A stretch of 10,379 nt of DNA from JBNJEA01 sp051745395 (lineage in GTDB: Bacteria > Desulfobacterota > Desulfobacteria > Desulfobacterales > Desulfosalsimonadaceae), in assembly GCA_051745395.1 (NCBI GenBank), contig JBNJEA010000105.1:1-10379 (forward strand). Direction: 5' to 3'. A program made the position numbers and the translations under genes. Under the pieces are notes generated by a model, which was not told the origin of the DNA, did no database searches, and was given only the letters and a program-made list of their open reading frames with translations. The first letter of the stretch is position 1. Each line of letters opens with the position of its first letter. Of this stretch, positions 6,990 to 10,379 are shown piece by piece.

Positions 6990-7376
6990 TTATCCTTTCA
7001 ACACATGCTGTTCGGGTACATAGCAGTCGAAGCGGCCGGAAAAGACCTGTCGGTTTTCTTCATAAACCGCAGCGGAAACGGTTTTCTTTTTCCCCTCGGT
7101 TTCCGTGACCGTGGCTTCGGCGACAAGAGGGGTATGGGCGGTGACGGGTTTTATGAATTTGACGGCCGCACCGGCCAGTACCACATTGGGATGATTGACC
7201 GCGATCATGGCGGCATGGTCGGCAAGGCCGAAAATAAAGCCGCCGTGGACTAAGCCGGAGTCATCGACGGCCATGTCATCGGTGGTCTGCATCTTTATCC
7301 GGGCAAAACCCTGCTCAACGTGGTCGGGGGTGCCGCAGAGGCGGCGGTTGATTTGGTTGTGCGTGACAATTTCCAT
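6990..7376 (-). CDS. Hotdog-fold protein, PaaI-like thioesterase
   Basis: 128 aa, single hotdog domain. The central helix motif GLVHGGFIFGLADHAAMIAVN (split at H44-G45-G46 and D53) is typical of PaaI-type acyl-CoA thioesterases, where the acidic residue on this helix acts in hydrolysis. The strand GAAVKFIKPVTAHTPLVAEA also fits the family. The substrate is unknown. The start has GGGAG six bases upstream. It heads the compact operon with the aminopeptidase and xerD, which has no obvious shared pathway with it. The region just upstream is occupied by a MITE-like element whose end lies 62 bases before the start codon. Confidence 0.82.
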   Translation of the reverse strand: MEIVTHNQINRRLCGTPDHVEQGFARIKMQTTDDMAVDDSGLVHGGFIFGLADHAAMIAVNHPNVVLAGAAVKFIKPVTAHTPLVAEATVTETEGKKKTVSAAVYEENRQVFSGRFDCYVPEQHVLKG

Positions 7377-7429
7377 GAAAGGCTCCCGGTCATTGTGTTA
7401 CTGGTCGTTGGATGAGCGAGTGTATTTGG

Positions 7430-7612
7430 TTTATTTTTCAATCCGGCTATCCGGTCTCCAGTAAGGGAAGAGTCGTCGAGTTGTTTTTTAATTCTCGCGC
7501 AAAGCCGCCAAGAGCGCCAAGAAAGGCTTTGACACTTTGCGTCTTTGCGCCTTTGCGCGAAAATGCAGTGGCGGTTACTGGATTTTTCCGGATAGCCAGA
7601 TTGTTTATTTTT
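7430..7612. mobile_element. MITE-like element with terminal inverted repeats and 9-base direct repeats
   Basis: The left end CAATCCGGCTATCCGG (7439-7454) matches the reverse complement of the right end (7588-7603) at 15 of 16 bases. A weaker TCCAGTAA match follows just inside both ends. The 165-base body (7439-7603) is flanked on both sides by the same 9 bases, TTTATTTTT (7430-7438 and 7604-7612), as expected for a target-site duplication. It has no transposase gene, so it would be a non-autonomous element. The AT-rich direct repeat could partly be chance. Inside lies a CGCAAAG palindrome. Confidence 0.65.
7492..7561 (+). repeat. CGCAAAG-type palindromic dispersed repeat, copy 1
   Basis: An imperfect palindrome whose outer arms TCGCGCAAAG (7495-7504) and CTTTGCGCGA (7551-7560) are perfectly complementary over 10 bases. 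Internal units of CGCCAAG, CTTTGCG and CTTTGCGC are repeated. It shares about 30 bases of its left half with the reverse complement of the element at 10073-10137. It would form a strong hairpin in DNA or RNA. Confidence 0.8.
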
Positions 7613-7779
7613 ACCAGCATTGCCGTGCGCTGTCCATTCCTGTTGTGGAATAAAAACATCTGTTGCGGCACAGTGGCGGGTGGCGGAAAATCGGCAGATA
7701 TGATAAAAGTTGTTCAAATTGAAACCGTATTGCATGTTTTTCAACCAAATAAAATAATATTTCAAGAGGTTAAAAGGAA

Positions 7780-8778
7780 ATGGAAGATCCGGTTACGCAT
7801 GCCATGACACCGGCTGATCAGACCATCGTCTCCAGGCACCGGGACATGATCACCGGGGGCAAGCACATCCGCCTGACCGTGACCGAGGATACGGTGGGAC
7901 GCCACATGGCCGAATTCTGCGATCAGCTCGAGGCGCTTTTGCCCGCCGTTAAGATAATCAAGGAACCGGCGGAAGATGATCCCCCTGCAATCCACGTCAC
8001 GGACAATATCCATTTTCAGATGGCGCCCTCCGGCAAGCTGCTGGAGCTGTTTCTGTTTTCCCTGATGGGAAATGACGTCTTAGTCAGCCAGGACCTGGGC
8101 ACAGATGCCGAAGAAACGGGCCGGCGCATTGAACTGCCGGCGATTTTTAAAATCTATACGGCGCATTCGTGCCCGCATTGTCCCAGCGCAGTGGCCCGGG
8201 GGCTGTTTCTGGCCGGCGCGGCCCCGTCAAAGGTGGATCTGCGCGTCATCGACGGCCAGATGTTTGCCGAAAAGGCCGCCGCAGACAGTGTTCGATCCGT
8301 GCCCGCCACGATTTTAGACGACCGGTTCCGCTGGTCCGGCGTATTTTCCCTGCCGGAAGTCATCGATATGATCGTCAACCGAGACCCGGCACAACTCGGA
8401 ACCGATACCTTGAAAAAGATGATATCCGACGGCGACGCCGAAGAAGTGGCCCGTCTCATGAATGATTTTGACACGGTGATTCCGGGTTTTACGGCCCTGC
8501 TGACCCATGAGAAATGGACGGTCCGGCTCGGGGCCATGGTGGCCTTCGAATACCTGGCCGAAACCAATGCCGCACTTGCCCGGGCCGTACTGGAAAATCT
8601 GTGGCCGCATTTTGATCATTATGAGCAAGCCGTCCAGGGCGATATGCTGCACCTGTTCGGCGTGCTGGGACAACGCGACATGATCGCCCGGCTCGATGCG
8701 GTGGCCGACGGCGCCTATGCCGATGCCATCCGCAACGTGGCCCGGGAGGTGATGGAGGCGCTGCACGAAGAAGGGTAG
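7780..8778 (+). CDS. Thioredoxin-fold protein with CPHC site and helical HEAT-like C-terminus
   Basis: 332 aa, no signal peptide, predicted cytoplasmic. Residues about 30-115 look like a degenerate first thioredoxin fold, as in the two-fold arrangement of glutaredoxin-like PDO proteins and the AhpF N-terminus. Residues about 120-200 form a second fold with an active-site C131-P-H-C134 and the cis-proline P175 (SVPATILDD). Residues about 205-332 are almost all helical with HEAT-like features (KWTVRLGAMVAFEYLAE, then a second repeat-like helix pair). The CPHC pair suggests thiol-disulfide exchange; the helical part may bind a partner. AGAGG lies about 10 bases upstream of the ATG. The gene stands between a MITE-like element and gmd and has no evident pathway link to either. 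I do not know the specific function. Confidence 0.8.
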   Translation: MEDPVTHAMTPADQTIVSRHRDMITGGKHIRLTVTEDTVGRHMAEFCDQLEALLPAVKIIKEPAEDDPPAIHVTDNIHFQMAPSGKLLELFLFSLMGNDVLVSQDLGTDAEETGRRIELPAIFKIYTAHSCPHCPSAVARGLFLAGAAPSKVDLRVIDGQMFAEKAAADSVRSVPATILDDRFRWSGVFSLPEVIDMIVNRDPAQLGTDTLKKMISDGDAEEVARLMNDFDTVIPGFTALLTHEKWTVRLGAMVAFEYLAETNAALARAVLENLWPHFDHYEQAVQGDMLHLFGVLGQRDMIARLDAVADGAYADAIRNVAREVMEALHEEG

Positions 8779-8905
8779 GTCTGCTGTATCAAACTTGAAA
8801 ATGGCTTTATTCAGGGATCAGAATATGCTTGAACATGGCGAATCGACCTGTTATTTCAGAAAAATCAGAACCAGTCCAAAAACGCCAACCACATAGTGAG
8901 GGCAG
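8779..8905 (+). other. Spacer before gmd
   Basis: 127 bases with no reading frame or hairpin terminator that I can support. A GAGGG sits three bases before the gmd start codon, which is closer than ideal. A TTGAAA at 8795-8800 has no good -10 partner, so a separate gmd promoter is not shown. Confidence 0.4.
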
Positions 8906-10069
8906 ATGGGAAAAACGGCACTGATTACCGGCATTACGGGGCAGGACGGGGCTTATTTGGCCGAGTTTCTGCTGGATAAGGGCTACGAAAGAGTCCATGG
9001 CATCAAGCGGCGGGCCTCGCTGTTTAACACCCAGCGGGTGGATCATCTCTACCAGGACCCCCATGAACAAAACCTCCGCTTTGTCATGCACTACGGCGAT
9101 TTAACCGATGCCACCAACCTGCTCCGGATCGTCCAGGAGGCCCGGCCGGATGAAATCTATAACCTGGCGGCCCAGAGCCATGTCAAGGTCTCCTTTGAGT
9201 CGCCGGAATATACCGGCAATGCCGACGCTTTGGGCACCCTGCGGCTGCTGGAGGCCATCCGGATCCTGGGTCTTGAAAAAGACGTTCGGTTTTACCAGGC
9301 CTCCACCTCGGAGCTTTACGGCAATGTCCGGGAAACTCCCCAGAATGAAAACACGCCGTTTTATCCCCGCTCCCCCTATGCCTGCGCCAAGCTCTATGCG
9401 TACTGGTGCACCGTGAACTACCGGGAAGCCTATGACATGTTTGCCTGCAACGGCATTTTGTTTAACCATGAATCGCCGCTTCGGGGCGAAACTTTCGTGA
9501 CCCGCAAAATCACCCGGGCCGCGGCCCGGATTGCGCTCGGCCTGGAATCGCGTCTTTATCTCGGCAACTTAAACGCCAAGCGGGACTGGGGGCACGCCAA
9601 AGACTTTATCCGGGCCCAATGGCTGATTCTGCAGCAGGACCGGCCCGATGATTTCGTCATTGCCACCGGCGAGCAGCACGCCGTGCGCGAGTTTTGTGAA
9701 AAGGCGTTTGCGGCCGTCGGCATTCACCTGCGATGGCAGGGCGAAGGAATCAATGAAACCGGCGTAATCGACCGGCTCGACACCTCGGTGACCATTTTAG
9801 ACAGCCTGCAGCTGCCCAACCGGCTGGATCGATTAAAAGAAGGCCAGGTTATCGTATCGGTGGATCCGGGCTATTTCCGGCCCACAGAGGTGGAAACGCT
9901 GCTCGGCGATCCGGCCCGGGCCCGGGAAAGACTCGGCTGGGAGCCGGAAATTTCTTTTGGCGCCATGATCGATGAAATGGTGGAACACGACGTCTATGAA
10001 GCGGCAAGGGAAACCGTGTGCAAGCGAAACGGATTTCCGGTGCCATCAAGCTGCGAGGCCATGATGTAA
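8906..10069 (+). CDS. gmd: GDP-mannose 4,6-dehydratase
   Basis: 387 aa, cytoplasmic short-chain dehydrogenase/reductase. It converts GDP-D-mannose to GDP-4-keto-6-deoxy-D-mannose, the first step to GDP-L-fucose and related sugars. The NADP-binding motif is GITGQDG (9-15), and the catalytic region has STSELYG (133-139) with E136, plus Y158-ACA-K162. Family stretches NLAAQSHVKVSFESP, FNHESPLRGETFVTRKI, KRDWGHAKDF and DPGYFRPTEVETLLGDP are all present. A loop at about 283-316 is longer than in many homologues. It is followed by an fcl-like gene, so the two probably supply GDP-fucose for surface polysaccharide. The 147-base gap between them holds a palindromic repeat. Confidence 0.97.
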   Translation: MGKTALITGITGQDGAYLAEFLLDKGYERVHGIKRRASLFNTQRVDHLYQDPHEQNLRFVMHYGDLTDATNLLRIVQEARPDEIYNLAAQSHVKVSFESPEYTGNADALGTLRLLEAIRILGLEKDVRFYQASTSELYGNVRETPQNENTPFYPRSPYACAKLYAYWCTVNYREAYDMFACNGILFNHESPLRGETFVTRKITRAAARIALGLESRLYLGNLNAKRDWGHAKDFIRAQWLILQQDRPDDFVIATGEQHAVREFCEKAFAAVGIHLRWQGEGINETGVIDRLDTSVTILDSLQLPNRLDRLKEGQVIVSVDPGYFRPTEVETLLGDPARARERLGWEPEISFGAMIDEMVEHDVYEAARETVCKRNGFPVPSSCEAMM

Positions 10070-10072
10070 CGA

Positions 10073-10137
10073 TTTCCGCGCGAAGACGCAAAGCCGCAAA
10101 GCCTTCCCTGGCGCTCTTGGCGGCTTTGCGCGAGAAC
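10073..10137 (-). repeat. CGCAAAG-type palindromic dispersed repeat, copy 2
   Basis: The reverse complement reads TTCTCGCGCAAAGCCGCC, then AAGAGCGCCA, matching copy 1 almost base for base over about 30 bases. The outer part CTTTGCGCGAG (10124-10134) faces CCGCGCGAAG (10076-10085). Unlike copy 1 it lacks the CAATC terminal inverted repeats. It lies between gmd and fcl and could form a hairpin in their shared transcript. Confidence 0.75.
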
Positions 10138-10215
10138 AGAAAAACAAATCGACGCCTTGTCAATGACGGGAACGAAACAGCATAAAACGCGCGAAGTTAA
10201 GGACAGCAAGCTGTG

Positions 10216-10379
10216 ATGATTCAACCTGATGACAAAATCTTTGTGGCCGGTCACCGAGGCCTTGCCGGCTCCGCATTGGTTCGCAGGCTGCAGGCGGAAG
10301 GGTATCAAAACATCGTAACCCGCAGCCACGCCGAACTCGACTTGACCCGACAGGCCGATGTGAAGGCGTTTTTCGAGGC
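10216..10379 (+). CDS. fcl: GDP-L-fucose synthase, 5' part only
   Basis: The reading frame is open to the window edge (54 complete codons) and is cut there. The N-terminus KIFVAGHRGLAGSALVRRL carries the GxxGxxG NADP-binding motif (G12, G15, G18). It is followed by NIVTRSHAELDLTRQADVKAFF, characteristic of GDP-fucose synthase (also called WcaG/Fcl). The enzyme epimerises and reduces the product of Gmd to GDP-L-fucose. A GTG at 10213, in frame directly before the ATG, is better spaced from AAGGA (10199-10203) and may be the true start. Confidence 0.9.
   Translation, partial: MIQPDDKIFVAGHRGLAGSALVRRLQAEGYQNIVTRSHAELDLTRQADVKAFFE

Larger units (their letters stand above)
7377..7779. other. Intergenic region between divergent transcription units
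   Basis: This 403-base gap separates the minus-strand hotdog operon from the plus-strand thioredoxin-fold gene. Its left half contains the MITE-like element described separately. The right part (7613-7779) becomes AT-rich toward the gene. It holds the ribosome binding region AGAGGTTAAAAGGAA before the ATG at 7780. I see no clear promoter match for either direction and no RNA gene. Confidence 0.6.

Noticed and set aside
7492..7561. Possible CRISPR array
   Set aside because: The repeated CGCAAAG-like units are short, irregular and palindromic as a whole, with no constant repeat and unique spacers and no cas genes nearby.
7412..7807. Plus- and minus-strand open frames across the 7377-7779 intergenic region
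   Set aside because: They run through the palindromic repeat and inverted-repeat element, show no conserved protein features and lack convincing starts.

Overview
The window looks like chromosomal DNA from a Gram-negative, moderately GC-rich bacterium. It carries a TonB-dependent outer-membrane receptor, secreted proteins with signal peptides, a PilZ protein, XerD and nucleotide-sugar genes. The gene styles and the abundant CGCAAAG-type palindromic repeats make a sulfate-reducer-like member of the Desulfobacterota (former Deltaproteobacteria) my best guess. That is an inference from general resemblance, not a database result.

Left third (about 128-4340, minus strand): a cobalamin-responsive operon. 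A sigma70-like promoter (4308-4335) leads into a textbook cobalamin riboswitch (4134-4291). A linker hairpin and an intrinsic terminator (4028-4076) follow, which suggests control by premature transcription termination. Three genes then follow: a secreted DUF4465 protein, a TonB-dependent receptor of BtuB type, and a secreted surface protein whose GTG start overlaps the receptor gene's end. Both secreted proteins finish with an acidic or Gly-rich linker and a very short Cys-Phe-[Ile/Val] tail. The operon reads as an outer-membrane corrinoid capture and import module with two accessory surface proteins. This is the most interesting part of the window.

Middle (4504-7376): a single-domain PilZ (c-di-GMP receptor) gene on the plus strand converges on a tightly packed minus-strand operon. 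That operon runs hotdog-fold thioesterase-like protein, M24 family Xaa-Pro aminopeptidase, XerD site-specific recombinase, with 8-base gaps.

Intergenic 7377-7779: this holds a MITE-like element of 165 bases with near-perfect terminal inverted repeats and a 9-base direct repeat on both sides. Inside it lies a CGCAAAG-rich palindrome. A related copy of that palindrome, in the opposite orientation, sits at 10073-10137.

Right third (7780-10379, plus strand): a protein that joins a thioredoxin-fold region with a CPHC site to a helical, HEAT-like tail. It is followed by GDP-mannose 4,6-dehydratase (gmd) and the 5' end of a GDP-L-fucose synthase gene (fcl) cut by the window edge. Gmd and Fcl together convert GDP-mannose to GDP-L-fucose for surface polysaccharide, and the second repeat copy lies between them.
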